DNA of 38,456 nucleotides, taken from NCBI GenBank assembly GCA_009602725.1, contig WELB01000001.1:314171-352626 (forward strand), in the 5' to 3' direction. A program made the translations under genes and the position numbers. The DNA is from Spirogloea muscicola. Its lineage: Eukaryota > Streptophyta > Zygnematophyceae > Spirogloeales > Spirogloeaceae. Positions 1-10,834 of this stretch are shown here, piece by piece (the first letter of the stretch is position 1; each line of letters starts with the position of its first letter). The notes under the pieces were generated by a model that searched no databases, was not told where the DNA came from, and was given only the letters and a program-made list of their open reading frames with translations.

Positions 1-92
<92 letters not shown>
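1..92. repeat. CT/GA dinucleotide microsatellite
   Basis: An uninterrupted run of CT units opens the window, followed by the pyrimidine-rich stretch CTTTCTCACTCACAG. It probably lies in an intron just upstream of the first visible exon of the GH5/fascin gene, where it would also serve as the polypyrimidine tract of the acceptor. Confidence 0.95.
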
Positions 93-97
<5 letters not shown>

Positions 98-101
98 ACT
101 C

Positions 102-3100
102 ACAGTGTCGACTTCAACCTTCAAGGACTGCATCTATATGAAGCTATCCCATCAATGCATGAGCCTTACTATGTCAAGGAAGAACAGCCTGACAGCCTGT
201 AATGATGGCCGCACTTGCAGGTGCAACTGAGCACCGCCCGCGGGCTTCTATGGGCAGATGCTGCTAAGAGCAGCACCAAGTGGCAGTCTTTTGTGGTGAC
301 CCGCCGGCCCAAGAGCGTCGGCGGTAAAAGCGCCGGCTTCTTGACCATCCGGCGGCTGAACAAGTATCAAGTCCAGGTGATGCCCGCAGCCTCGGCAGGC
401 CCAGCATCGTCAGTCTATTCAGGCCAAAATGCATCACTTCAGCAGATGGTCTGACGGCAGCCCCTGCGGCGGTACCGCCGCAGCTCGTCGCCCCTGGCGG
501 TGGCTACATCGCTGCGGGCAGCCAGTTGGCAGCTGCTCAAGCCAAGATCCGGCCCCTCGGCGGAGCCGGGCTCAAGGCCGCAAACCTGGTTAGCGGCGGC
601 GGGCCTATCATGACGACATTCAGGAACGGCCTTGCCACAGTGTTCAACCTCACGCAGGTTTGATAGCTGCTCTGCTGCTGGCAAGCAAGACAAGCACCGG
701 CTGGTGGATCCCAACCTGAGATGGTCGCTCAGCAGAGGCTGGCGGGGGCGCAGGTTGGCACTTCGCAGATACTACTGATGGCGTACAACGGGAGATACGT
801 CACAACGGATAGCAGCGGATATTTGTGGCGCTCCGGACTTCTATCATCCACATTGCAGCTCTTCACTGTGACCGAGGTGCAGCACACACTGATGTTTACT
901 ATACAAAAGTGTCCAATTCCCAGAACAATCTTAACAACTCAAGATCTCAGAAATTCAAATCTCGCAAACCTCGAGTGAGAGGATGCAGTCAGGCCTCTAT
1001 GTTCACCGTCTCAGTGCTGCTTGCTTGCTCTTCCAGGTCCTGCTGCCGTCGATGCAGCCGCAGGCGCCAGCGATGGACTCGCGCTGGTGGTCGAACACCC
1101 TGCAAGACGGCGCCCGAGTAAGTCATACAAATATTGTCGTACCACGCTCTAGCCAAAGCGCGGGAGGCAGTAGCAGCAATGGATGCATACTGTGCCACAT
1201 GCTATGAAAACGTGGGTCTGCTTACATGCTGGTCAAGCGCAGACATCAACTTCTAAACAAGTAACAGGCACCCGCACTGGCTCGTCACGAACGCAGATCC
1301 AAATGTACACCAACTTTGGGGGTTACTGGTCCACCTATGGCAACAATAGCGCAGACTGGCAGGGCTATGTTACCGCATGGCCGGGCATCCAGTATCCGGC
1401 GTCGACCTATATCACTGTGCGGCGGTTGTCCACGAAGACCATCCAGCTACGGACACCGGGTGGGGGATACATCACAGCAGGAAACAAGAACGAGGTTCCT
1501 GTATGCACCCTACCTTCCACTCTGAAAAATAGCCACACTCTGGGCTACGTGACGATGCTTTCATGTCTTAACCAGCTCTTGATCAGGCTGCCTGTAACCT
1601 GCAGGTCATGATGCACCTCCAGAACCCCCAGGTCTCTGTTGGGGGCCCCATTGTGATTAGCTTCCAGTCTACGGCTGCAACAGTGTTCACGGTGAAGCAG
1701 GCAAGTTACACTTGGCGACCATGCTTATGCTTTACTCTTGACACAAGTCATGAATGTAACGATTGCCTTATTGCTTCCTGGACGGCTCTTGAGTACTTGT
1801 AGATGACCTAACACTAATGGTTTCTTCGAAGTGCGGTTCTAGCTTGCTGATGGCAAGGTGCAACTCTTGGCGTACGATGGCCTGTGGGTTGCTGCTGACC
1901 CTTCTGGCTACATGTGGAGGTGGTCAACAACCCCTGAACAATATGAGACTTTCAAAGTGATGGAGGTACTGTGCTTAATGACTGATCAGCAAATTTAGAA
2001 GCACTCTTTCTTTGGATGCCTGAAATGCATGTCAACATAACACATCATTAAGTAGTCAAAGAATGCTATTTGTAAAGGCGGAGTGGACTCTGTCTTAGTA
2101 TATTACAGATTCTCAGGTATGCGAAATATTATTTCCATGTGGTGTCACACTTTCAAGTATGTCCCACCTTGAAAACTTAGAAGTGCTGCACCCTCCTTAT
2201 GCACCTACACGGTTTGCGAAATCCTTCACTGTTATGCTGAGGTGGACCATGATTGTGCAGGTCAAGAGCGTGCCTGCTTTTAGGGTCGTGAATCTGGGTG
2301 GCTGGCTGCTTGGTGAGCCATGGATGGTGCCCTCGCTGTACGAGGGCATCCCGGCCCTCATGGACGGCGCAGCCATCACGCTACAGTCGCTCGCGACAGG
2401 CCGCTATGTGTCGGCTGTCAACGGAGGCGGCTCCCTGGTGAGTACCTTGGCAGTCGTGCCACTTGTGCTGACATTCTGCAAGGACATGGCAGTAAGCCAT
2501 GGAGCCTTTTTGTTGGAGCCTTACTTGATGTTTGACATTGGGCACATGCCTGAGCAGGTGACGGCTGCTGCAACGACGGCAGGGACTGGCGAGACGTTCA
2601 GAATCCGACGTGTGGGTGGTCCAACGGGGCCTCTGCAGCTCCGTGCCGCCAACGGGTACTTTGTGTCGGCGTTGCGTGGCGGCGGGAGGGCCGTGTATGC
2701 AAACAAGTGGCCAGCAGCTGCATATGAGACGTTTGGCCTCCTGATTTGCCCCTTCAATGGCAGTCTCATCATGCTGCAGGTGCCGCTTCTGCGCCTACTT
2801 ATGTAACCAATGTAAGGCCATCTGTGTATCTGGACCATGTCTGGATACTGGTTGCAAGTGCAAGTGGCTGCGCACGCCAAGCCATCATGTCATTGCTGTC
2901 AAGTGCCAAGGCGATCAGTGCAGACTCCGCGCGCACGTAGGTATCAAATATCCATATGCTAAGCATGGGCTGCACACACGCTGCAGGCTTCCAATGGCGC
3001 ATATGTCCAGGCAAAAGACAATGGAGTACTGGCTGCTGATCTGCCGGCAGCCAGTGTGGACCTAAGCTCTGCTGCTTCCTGGGCTGGTCCATCTTCGTTT

Positions 3101-5076
3101 TACTTAAACATTGTAAGCCATAGGAGAGTCATCAATCTCATAATCGACAGGCGCCTTGCATCCAACGTTTGAGCATGCAACATACTTGACCATGCTAAGG
3201 TGAGTGTGTTCCTGCTGACCTGCATATCGCTAAGCTGTTACCTTTGACCTGCAGACGTCTGCTCTGTTGTCAGACTGGCAGCTCTGCAGCGGCCTGGGCA
3301 AAGTGAATGCTACACAGCGCCTGGAAGCGCACTGGTCCACGTTCATCACAGAGAGTGACTTTGCTTGGATGGCAACTCAGGTAGCACATCAGAGCTGGCT
3401 AAATTGATCACAGTCTACTGTGCCTGAACTTGGCTAGCATGGGTGCGAAAGGCACCAGAATTTTCTACAACACCTTGTCCTCATCCATTTTCTGGCCGTT
3501 GACCTTGGACTTCTTACATCTTGCAGAACATTAATGCTGTGCGCATTCCCATTGGTTACTGGACTACTCAGGAGGACGACCCTGACTGGCCATTTGTTGC
3601 TGGCAGCACCAAGTACCTAGACTGGGCATTTGTTATGGGCTGTGAGTTGCGACCTCCAATTTCATGTGGAACTCTTGAAATTGACCAGCCAGCTTGTAAC
3701 ATGACTGGTGGTTAGTGAAAACTTTTATGGTGATCAACATCTCAATCCACCTCCGTGCAGAGTTGTGAGGTACATGACCCAACTTATGAAATCAGTGGGC
3801 ATTGTATTGTTGCAGTGAGATATGGCATCAGGATTTGGATCTCCATGCATGCAGCATTTGGATCCCAGAATGGTGGCGACTCGAGTGCTAGCAGGGATGG
3901 AATCATTGAATTTGCCTGGCCAAATAGCACCAATATTCAGAACACCCTCACAGCCATAGGCTGGATTGCCAACAGGTACAACAACAATACAGTCAGCCAG
4001 TGTGCTTGGCGACATGTCACATCGTTGAGGTAGTAGTTTACCTTACGATTGCAGTATGTCCTCCATTGCACATCCTACTGCTTCAAACTCGCCTCTCAGC
4101 TTAAAAGTCAAAGCAAGGCTTGATGTTTAGAAGCGGCAATATCGATGGGCTGATGCATGCTTGACAATGCATTTCTGGGTTATTGCAGGTACTCCAGCAG
4201 CCCAATGCTAGCAGGCATTGGCGTCCTGAATGAGCCCAGGGCACCAGACGACCCTGCAAGCACACCCAATGTTCCTCTGCCCCAGCTTGTCCAGTTCTAC
4301 AGAGACGCTTACAAAGTCGTCAGGACATATTCCAAATGCACATATGTGGGTCTCGGCTTCAGGGTGGGCAATGCATCCCCATATGAATTCTACCAGGATC
4401 CCAACCTGCCAGATTACACAAATGTCATCCTTGACTACCACTTCTACCACGTGTTTGACCCTACACTTGAGGACAAAAGTGCCACTGAGATTGAACAGCT
4501 TGTGCGTACAAGTGATGCTTCATTCATAAAGGTGAATGCTGAGCGCTTGTTGGTTTCTGTGACCTCGATAGCTTACGAAGCTCAAATTCATGACTCATGA
4601 TGCATTTGCTTGGTTGGTAGAGGTTCAAAGTGAGGTCAAGTAGGTGCTTGATTTTCTTAATGCAGGTACCAATTCTGCACTGCTTCTGACTCGGACGTTC
4701 CACTCAATGCAACAGGCAGTTGCAAAGGCTGGATGGTTGCTGATGATTGGCGAGTGGTCAAATGCCCTGTATGGAAGCTCAAAGGCAACGTTTGCAGATT
4801 ACATCAAATATGGCTTGGTAAGCATTGTTGTGTGCCTGCTGTTCAGGCTGTCCTGCTGCCTTCAAGCCAAGAGATGTAGATGGAGAAATAGATTGTGACA
4901 ACAAGATGTGGAGATGTGTTGAATTGCAGGTGCAACTCCAAACGCATGGCATGGCCTCCAGTGGGTGGTTCTTCTGGAATTACAACAATGGCTGGAACCA
5001 CTACGATGATTGGAACTTCCGGGTCTCTGTGCAAAACAAATGGTTGCAGCGGGACTCCAGTGGAGCTTGGCCATGA
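102..5076 (+). CDS. GH5 family exo-beta-glucanase/beta-glucosidase with inserted and extra fascin-like modules (5' end outside window)
   Basis: Plant-type GH5 enzymes of this class (rice GH5BG-like) cleave beta-1,3/1,4-glucosides in the wall or apoplast and carry a fascin-like beta-trefoil inside the GH5 N-terminus. The core is exons 2261-2437, 2558-2779, 2987-3112, 3255-3380, 3527-3641, 3816-3975, 4189-4531, about 4644-4817 and 4930-5076 (TGA). Visible motifs are VNLGGWLLGEPW, the fascin insert (GETFRIRRV, ANGYFVSAL, ASNGAYVQA), VRIPIGYW, HAAFGSQNG, the acid/base Glu in GVLNEPR and the nucleophile Glu in LMIGEWSN, so the enzyme looks intact. Upstream exons 221-376, 484-657, 754-876, 1037-1117, 1297-1500, 1605-1700 (GC donor) and 1843-1965 encode two more fascin-like modules. 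They join in phase 0, which suggests one long protein. An exon near 102-172 reads LYEAIPSMHEP, a diverged echo of LYEGIPAL in the core. No signal peptide is visible because the start is missing. The acceptor at 4644 and the first exon are the least certain parts. Confidence 0.85.
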
Positions 5077-6370
5077 AGTTTCCTGTATTTGCATCCAACG
5101 GCAACTGAGCCATTGTAACACTAGATTGCCCCATGAATATGAATCAAGCCAAGCACTACATTGTTTACAACATCGCCCGTCTCACAGTCGGCCTACTTGA
5201 GAAGCTCAAAAGAAAGAAGCGCATTAGCTCTAACCTTGAAATTGAGACGCTCAAGTTGGCAATGCATGCACATGTACGTGAGTCATATCAAATTTTACAT
5301 TGCATCATTGCTATAGGCTTTTCCAGGGACGACAACTTCCACCTGTTTTCTTGATATTGAATATACAATTGCTGACATGTAAATAGATGACATTCCAATC
5401 AATAGGGTACTCCAGCTCTGCCAATTCAATATGTGTGTGGATATAACACGCTTACGTGATATTCATTTGCATGAACACGCTCTATTGAACAACCTTGGTG
5501 GTATTTGTAGATAGCCTCTACACTTTGAAGCTTGACCATTAAGCTTACTTATTGTGTCGACTCCTCAAAAGGCGTTACAAGTTTACTACCAAGAAGCTAG
5601 GGACACCTCTTACAAATGAAAGCATCTTATGTGGAGCTCCGACTGCATCGCATTGGGCGACGTACAGCAGGGAGCAGATTTTGCTATGCTCCAACGCTAC
5701 TGCTCATACCTAGAAGTACAATGACGTTCCTAAGGCAGATTGTGTGGAACGCACATTGTAAGTCTGCAACTACAGAGCGACCAGGTTTGCAAGTTCCAAG
5801 CTCCCTTGGTGGTGTACTGCGTCCAGCTCAGGGCTCAGCAACGGTTGCCCGTTTCAGCAAACCTTTGTACTGGGAGCACGTCAGCTGGTGCGCCATGATG
5901 CCAAGATAGGAAGCTGTTTTGCTTGTGTTGCCTGTCCCCTTACTGTCATGCGAGCAGGCCCTTGCTGGCGCCTGCAACCTGCCATCTCCTCCTCACAATA
6001 TCATGGCCTTGTCTTGCGACCTGTACGTGCTGACTCGCAGCTTCTGAGCAGGCCGACAGTAGCAGCTGATAGCCGAGTCCCATAGACGTGCTTGCCTGTA
6101 TTACACAGTCATGCTGGCCCTCCTCAATCCTAACTGCTTGCCTTTACTACACATCATGCTGGCCATCCTCAATCCTACCGCTGCGGCGGATGGCCGCATC
6201 CACACCCGGCGCGCCGATCTCGTCGCCAGCGCGCTCGGCGGGGGGCCTCGGCTCATCGCCGACGTTGTCACGACTGACTGCTTTGCTTCCAGCAGCGCCA
6301 AACGCTCGTCGGAGGAGGCGGGCTACGCAGTCCGCCAAGCGGCGGGCGCAAAGTAACGGTAATACTCGGA
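5077..6370. other. Intergenic region, no gene recognised
   Basis: The sequence downstream of the GH5 stop is AT-richer and has only short open frames with no recognisable motif. Two near-copies of CTTTACTACACATCATGCTGG-like sequence lie at about 6105-6170. The 3' UTR of the GH5 gene presumably lies here. From about 6180 the base composition becomes GC-rich, ahead of the first repeat copy. Confidence 0.5.
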
Positions 6371-6377
6371 CCACCCG

Positions 6378-6810
6378 GTGGGAGACGAGTTTATTCGACT
6401 GGCAGTCGACGTGCACGGAGCCTTTGGCACGAACTGGCTTGACTTGCTTCACCGCCTTGCGCGGCGTGCAGAGACCCGCCGCCTCGGGCAGCAGGGCGAG
6501 CAGCCCGGCTTCAACGTCGCCGGGTCCCTCGCTCAAGTCTTCCGAATGCGTTTGGCCGTCTCGATGCAGCGGTCCCTTGCCTTCGCGGTTCACTTGCGCG
6601 CAGGCCGAGCTTTGGCGGCGGCCTCCGGCTTCCGTCAGGGCGACGTCTTTCCGCCGGCTAGCTACTCAGACTTGCATCTCCTGACTAGAGGTTACTGAGC
6701 GTTCCCTGGCCGATGTCTTAGTCCTAGTCCTTCGTACTCCGGCTCCTTCAGACCTTGTCGCATCCTTTGGGCTGGCCTTTCCCAGCCACCAGTCAATCTG
6801 GCCGCGCTTC
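6378..6810 (+). mobile_element. Retroelement-like 3' fragment, subfamily 1 copy (ORF tail + hairpin tail)
   Basis: An open frame at 6378-6698 reads GDEFIRLAVDVHG, GFNVAGSLAQVFRMRL, VSMQRSLAFAVH, RAGRALAAASG and ends SDLHLLTRGY-stop. It has no proper 5' part. The sequence after the stop, including GATGTCTTAGTCC and the stem-loop GGGCTGG/CCAGCC at 6769-6787, recurs at 8.7-9.1 kb and 33.4-33.57 kb. The pattern (only the 3' end kept, many diverged copies, a conserved 3' hairpin) suggests 5'-truncated non-LTR retrotransposons. The order of an LxVSxQRS segment after a GD.F..L segment resembles the region downstream of LINE reverse transcriptases, but no catalytic RT motif is present, so the family assignment is inference. 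Confidence 0.6.
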
Positions 6811-6984
6811 CTGCAATCCTAACACGCTCTCTTCTCGGCCGACATCAGTCGACCCTCAGTGGAGACTCATACAAATTTCATGAAAGACAGCAATGGGACG
6901 GGCACGCACCAAAGAGGATGTCGAGTCACCTGGCCCCATTGGGCTCCGCCTCAAGCTGTAGCCGGGACGATTTCTTCGATGGCC

Positions 6985-7200
6985 TCTCAAGCTGACCAGC
7001 GGCGCTGTGAACAGGGTGCAGCCCCTCCCGGTGGCTCGGTGCCTTTGGGTCTTGTTTCCTTTGTTTGCAGCACTCGCAAGCATTGGCTCGTCATCAACGT
7101 GCAGGGCGCGCTCAAAGTCAGGCCTCCGGCTTTCGTGGCGGCGCTCCAGCTCCCCAAGTTAGCTTGTCGGATTTCTTTGTGCTCACCCGGGTGACTGATA
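6985..7200 (+). mobile_element. Damaged copy of the LLTRGY-tail repeat
   Basis: The sequence carries the SQADQRR segment also seen at 8350, then a GALKV/RAGRAQSQASG region split between frames, and ends with SDFFVLTRV, where the RGY tail is broken. It is one more frameshifted member of the family. Confidence 0.5.
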
Positions 7201-7265
7201 TCACTTTAGGCGCCTTAGTTTCCGTCTCCAGATTATGTAGCCCTGTTTAATTTGCCCTAGATTCA

Positions 7266-7600
7266 GCCTGAACAATGTATCGGCTTGGATTGGCCTCCAT
7301 TTCATCTCATGCGCCCCGCGCGCCTTCTCTCTCTTTCCTGCTACCGAATGCGTTTATCTATGTGCCTACAGGGGTCCCAGGCGATTGCTTTACATCGCCG
7401 GGCTGGTTGCGCCCTTGCAGCAGCCTCTGGTTCGCGCAGCGGGGTTGCTCTTCCTCCCCTCAGCTCATCCGACTTCCTAGTGCTGACACGGGGGTATTGA
7501 GGGTGCCCTGTCTGCCTAGCCTTTGGCTCCGCCATGAACACCTGTATGCATCTGGCTGGCAATTTACAGCCGAATCTTTCATATCAGCAGCAATTTTTTG
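7266..7600 (+). mobile_element. LLTRGY-tail repeat, subfamily 2 copy
   Basis: It starts with the leader CCTGAACAATGTA..GGCTTG.ATTGGCC, shared with 33131 and, inverted, with about 22240-22310. The open frame at 7285-7500 contains RAGCALAAASGSRSG and SSSDFLVLTRGY-stop. The 3' tail (GTCTGCCTAGCC, CTGTATGCATCTGGCTGG) recurs at 8580-8670 and, inverted, at about 22100-22200 and 22440-22530. Confidence 0.6.
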
Positions 7601-7619
7601 TGCTTGTTTTCTTAGTGAT

Positions 7620-7925
7620 TCCCTTGGCCCCTTCTCGTACTTTGTCCATTCTATTTCGGACTGGCTTTTTTCAGTCCCTATCCTCAATGGGCGAGCCCTT
7701 CTCTCTTTTCTGCCTTGTTCGTTCCTTTGGAACTTGCGGGCAAGCCTTGCTATGGCTGCTACTTCTGGGTCTCGTCGTGATGCCCCTTTTTCACCAGTCA
7801 ATTTGGCAGCGCTGTTCAGTTTTTTTTTACCTGCAAGTTACTCCGAACGGCGGCGGCTGAATCGGGGATACTAAGCTCGCTTTGGACCTTGTTCTTATCT
7901 GGGCTGGCCTCTCACAGCCCAAGGG
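7620..7925 (+). mobile_element. LxRGY-tail repeat copy with hairpin
   Basis: A frame covering 7620-7874 ends ASYSERRRLNRGY-stop, a diverged form of the shared C-terminal tail. It is preceded by the family boundary sequence CTCGTACTTTGTCCATTC and followed by the hairpin GGGCTGGC/ACAGCCC at 7901-7920. Confidence 0.5.
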
Positions 7926-7974
7926 GATTGTTTTCCGGCACGTAGTCTGTCGGATTGCAGAAGATTTTCGTATC

Positions 7975-8097
7975 AAAGGCCAAACAAAGGCCAAATGGCC
8001 AAGTACAAAGGCAAGCAAATCTAGAGACGTACAGTAACTACAGCAGATTGACCCGCTCAGTAACCACGGGTCAATACATAAAGGTCACTAATCGATG
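7975..8097 (+). repeat. Inverted partner of the repeat at 37801-37925
   Basis: The sequence from CAAAGGCCAAATGGC through CTAGAGACGTACA, CAGCAGATTGACCCGCT and GGTCACTAATCGATGC closely matches the reverse complement of 37801-37925, with only scattered substitutions and a few small indels. The match stops at GATGC, which in the other copy is the start codon region of the tubby-like gene. Confidence 0.8.
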
Positions 8098-8218
8098 CCT
8101 AAGTACTAGACGGCAGATACGAAGCCCTTCCGCCACCAACTAGAGTTCCTCTTTCGTCGCTACTGAGTGGTCCATCCTCCTCCCGTCCATAAGATCTGAG
8201 ACCGGTTATGCTGTCAAG

Positions 8219-8670
8219 GTGGCCGAACAAAAGCAGTTGAACGAGTACAAGGACCAACCGGTGGGTGATACCTTTTACCCCCTGGCCATGGACATCCACG
8301 GGTGTTACTGGGGTCGGTGGTCCTCCCTACTTTCGCTGCTGGCATCTCAAGCTGACCAGCGGCGCCAGGAACAGGGTGCAGCACTTCCTGGAGGCTCGGT
8401 GCCTTTGGGTCTGGTGTCCTGCTACCGCATGCGATTGTCTATGTCCCTCTCAAGCGCTTGCTTTGCACCGCCGTGCCGGTCGCGCCCTTGCAGCAGCCTC
8501 TGGCTAGCGCAGCGGGGTTGCTCTTACTCCCCTCAGCTCATCTGACTGCCTACTGCTGACCCGGGGGTATTAATGCGCCCTGTCTGCCTAGCCTGTGGCT
8601 CCGTCAAAGACACCTGTATGCATCTGGCTGGCTTTCACAGCCGCTCTTTTAATATGAGCAGCCGCTTTCA
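8219..8670 (+). mobile_element. LLTRGY-tail repeat, frameshifted subfamily 2 copy
   Basis: The 5' part of this copy reads VGDTFYPLAMDIHG and SLLASQADQRRQEQG, the best-preserved version of that segment. The frame then shifts. The tail is still readable as CTACTGCTGACCCGGGGGTAT then TAA (LLLTRGY-stop), ending near 8573 and followed by the GTCTGCCTAGCC tail. Confidence 0.55.
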
Positions 8671-8704
8671 TTCGTCCTGACATAGCGCTTCAGGCGAGTT
8701 TAGG

Positions 8705-9130
8705 CTTTAGACGAGTTTGTCCCACTCGCCTTCTACGTACACGGAGCCTTTGGCACAAAATGGCTTGACCTGCTTCACCACCTTGCGCGGCGTGCAGCGG
8801 CTTGCCGCCACGGGCAGCAGGGCGAGCAGCCTGGCTTCAATGTCGCCGGGTCCCTCGCTCAAATCTTCCGGATGCGCTTGGCCATCTCTTTGCAGCGGTG
8901 CCTTGCCTTCGCGGTTCACTTGGGCGCAGGCCGCGCTTTGGCGGCGGCCTCCGGCTTCCGTTAGGGCGACGTTTTTCCGCCTGCTAGCTATTCAAACTGC
9001 ATCTACTGACTAGAGGTTACTGAGAGTCCCCTTGCTGATGTCTTAGTCCTCACTCCGGCTCCTTCGGACTTCGGCTTGTCCATTTATTTGGGCTGGCCTC
9101 TCCCAGCCACCAGTCAATCTGGCCGCGCTT
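8705..9130 (+). mobile_element. LLTRGY-tail repeat, second subfamily 1 copy
   Basis: This is a direct-repeat partner of 6378-6810, clearly alignable along about 320 bases by eye with scattered substitutions. GSLAQIFRMRL-type and QRCLAFAVH segments are present, the frame is broken near the end, and GACTAGAGGTTACTGA encodes the TRGY-stop. The hairpin GGGCTGG/CCAGCC follows at 9090-9109. Confidence 0.6.
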
Positions 9131-9139
9131 GCGTTTTAG

Positions 9140-9330
9140 GCCCCTCCTTCATTTTGGCCCTTCGAACCCCTGTCGATTAGTTTCGGGCTGGCTTTTCACA
9201 GCCCTTGCCCCCATTGGGAGAGCCACTTCTTCCCACAGCCATTGCCTTTCCATGCAAAGAGCTGCATTATTCCTGCTGCTACATTTCCGACTTATGGCAG
9301 CTGCGTAGGGGTTATTGAGTGGTCGTAAGG
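9140..9330 (+). mobile_element. Short repeat copy ending RRGY-stop
   Basis: The hairpin GGGCTGGCTTTTCACAGCCC lies at about 9185-9204. It is followed by ATTTCCGACTTATGG and CGTAGGGGTTATTGA, which reads SDLWQLRRGY-stop, a diverged copy of the shared C-terminus. Confidence 0.5.
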
Positions 9331-9599
9331 CAACTGCAGTGGTCTCGGCGCGTTAGGCCAAGCTAGGTGGCTTCCGTCGTGGTGGTCTGGCTCCTCAGCC
9401 TTGATTATAGGGTACGTATATGCTCACTCGAGGATACCCAGTGTCCCGCCTAAGCCAGCTCATTGCCCCGCTCTAGTCCTTTTCGTGAAGGTCAAATTGG
9501 CCTCCCTTTCATTTTCATGCGGCGCACTTTGGGCCTTTCGTTCTCCACCTTTCCCTCTGCATTGTAGTCCCTCTTTCGTAGCTGCTTAATTATTGCTTC

Positions 9600-9850
9600 A
9601 TGCTTGTTTTCCTTAGTGCTTCCCCTGGCCCCTTCTCGTACTTTGTTCATTCTTTTTGGGCTGGCTTTTCCCAGCCTCTATGCAGCTCTCCGTGTCACTT
9701 GAACGCACCCTCGCTCATGCCATCCACTAGCATGCGGGCCGTGCTATCGTTGCTGCTTTTGGGTCTCGTCTGCATGCATCTTTTCCAGCTTCGAGCTACT
9801 CTGCCCTGAAGTTGCTCACCCGCGGCTATTGAGCTTCCTGTGTTCCGTCC
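9600..9850 (+). mobile_element. Retroelement-like tail copy with hairpin and LLTRGY-stop
   Basis: CTCGTACTTTGTTCATTC and the hairpin GGGCTGGC/CCAGCC (about 9658-9676) are followed by a region matching the reverse complement of 38300-38400. This is a frameshifted ORF tail that ends TTGCTCACCCGCGGCTATTGA (LLTRGY-stop) near 9832. Confidence 0.55.
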
Positions 9851-9899
9851 TGTCTAGTTGTCTAGATGCCTAACTGTGTATTTCCCTTCTTTCCGGCAC

Positions 9900-10285
9900 C
9901 TGTTGTGGCTCTTTGGTTATTGTCCTTGTTTTTAGGCTGGCTTCTGCCAGCTCCTCTTTTCTAGGGGCGAGCTTCCCCCCCCCATTCAATGGGCGAGCCC
10001 TTCTCTTTTTCGGCATCTTTTCGTTTTTTGGCCTTGGATATTGTCCATTCTTTTTGGGCTGGCTTTGTCAGCCCCTCTTCTCTACGGGTGAGCACTTTCT
10101 TTCGTTGGAATACCGCATGGGGATTCTCTGATCCGCGGCAGGGGCTACTGAGTGATTTGTAGCTGCTTTGTTTCAGTGTGCTTGTTGCTCTTAGCGCTTC
10201 CCCTGGCCCCCTTCTCGTACTTTGTTCATTCTTCTTTGGGCTGGAAAAGCCAGCCTCTATCCTCTATGGGCGAGCACTTTCTCTA
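9900..10285 (+). mobile_element. Cluster of three hairpin tails of the repeat family
   Basis: Three stem-loops with a GGCTGG stem lie within 330 bases, at about 9931, 10055 and 10238, with loops TTCTG, CTTTG and AAAA. Two are followed by CTCTAYGGGYGAGCAC. The stretch TCTCTGATCCGCGGCAGGGGCTACTGA near 10128 is a deleted version of the SDLWLLSRGY-stop tail seen at 33357-33400. Confidence 0.55.
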
Positions 10286-10289
10286 TGAC

Positions 10290-10834
10290 ATGAGCCACAG
10301 CTATATTGTCAAAAGCCATTTGCGACTGGGGCCGCTACCCATCGGAACCATATCGGCAGCTGACGTGGCGACTCTGCCACGCGGCAGGCGGAGGCTCGCC
10401 GGCGGCGCCGCCTGGGGTGCCCAAGGCTGGGGACCACGTGGCGGCGTGTGGTCCCTCACAGACGCCCGGCAGCCCCACTGGCGCAGGCCACGTGGCAGGG
10501 GCCAAGGGCGGGTTGCAGCTGCGGAGAACCCCCGACTCACCACGCTGCTACAAGATTGAGGTGAGCAGGCGTGGAATCAAGAATGTGAACTAACGGCCGC
10601 CAAAACCCCCCCCATCCGCGCCGCCGGCCTCCCCCCCAGGGTGTTCCCACCACCCCCCTCCCCGCTCGGATATCAAAGCTGTTATCCGGTCTCTCGCCGC
10701 AGCCGTCCCCACCTCCCTCCTCAGCTGAACATCCTCCCCCCCTTCCTCCCCCTCCCCCTGCATTCCCAGTCTCCGCGCCCCCACTCCCTTCTCCCAGCTC
10801 CCCTCCAGCGGCGGCGGCGGCGGCAGCTGTGGCC
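10290..10834. other. Upstream region of the COR413 gene
   Basis: No gene is recognised on either strand. Bases 10600-10810 are strongly C/T-rich on the + strand (runs of CCCCCC, CTCCCCCTCC) and lead directly to the ATG, as expected for a promoter/5' UTR. Confidence 0.45.

Noticed and set aside
3151-3199. A possible 49-nt exon in the GH5 gene (CAG|GCGCC...CTAAG|GTGAGT)
   Set aside because: Its length breaks the frame. Skipping it gives a single phase-0 intron 3113-3254 that joins FYLNI to TSALLSDW, in line with plant relatives.
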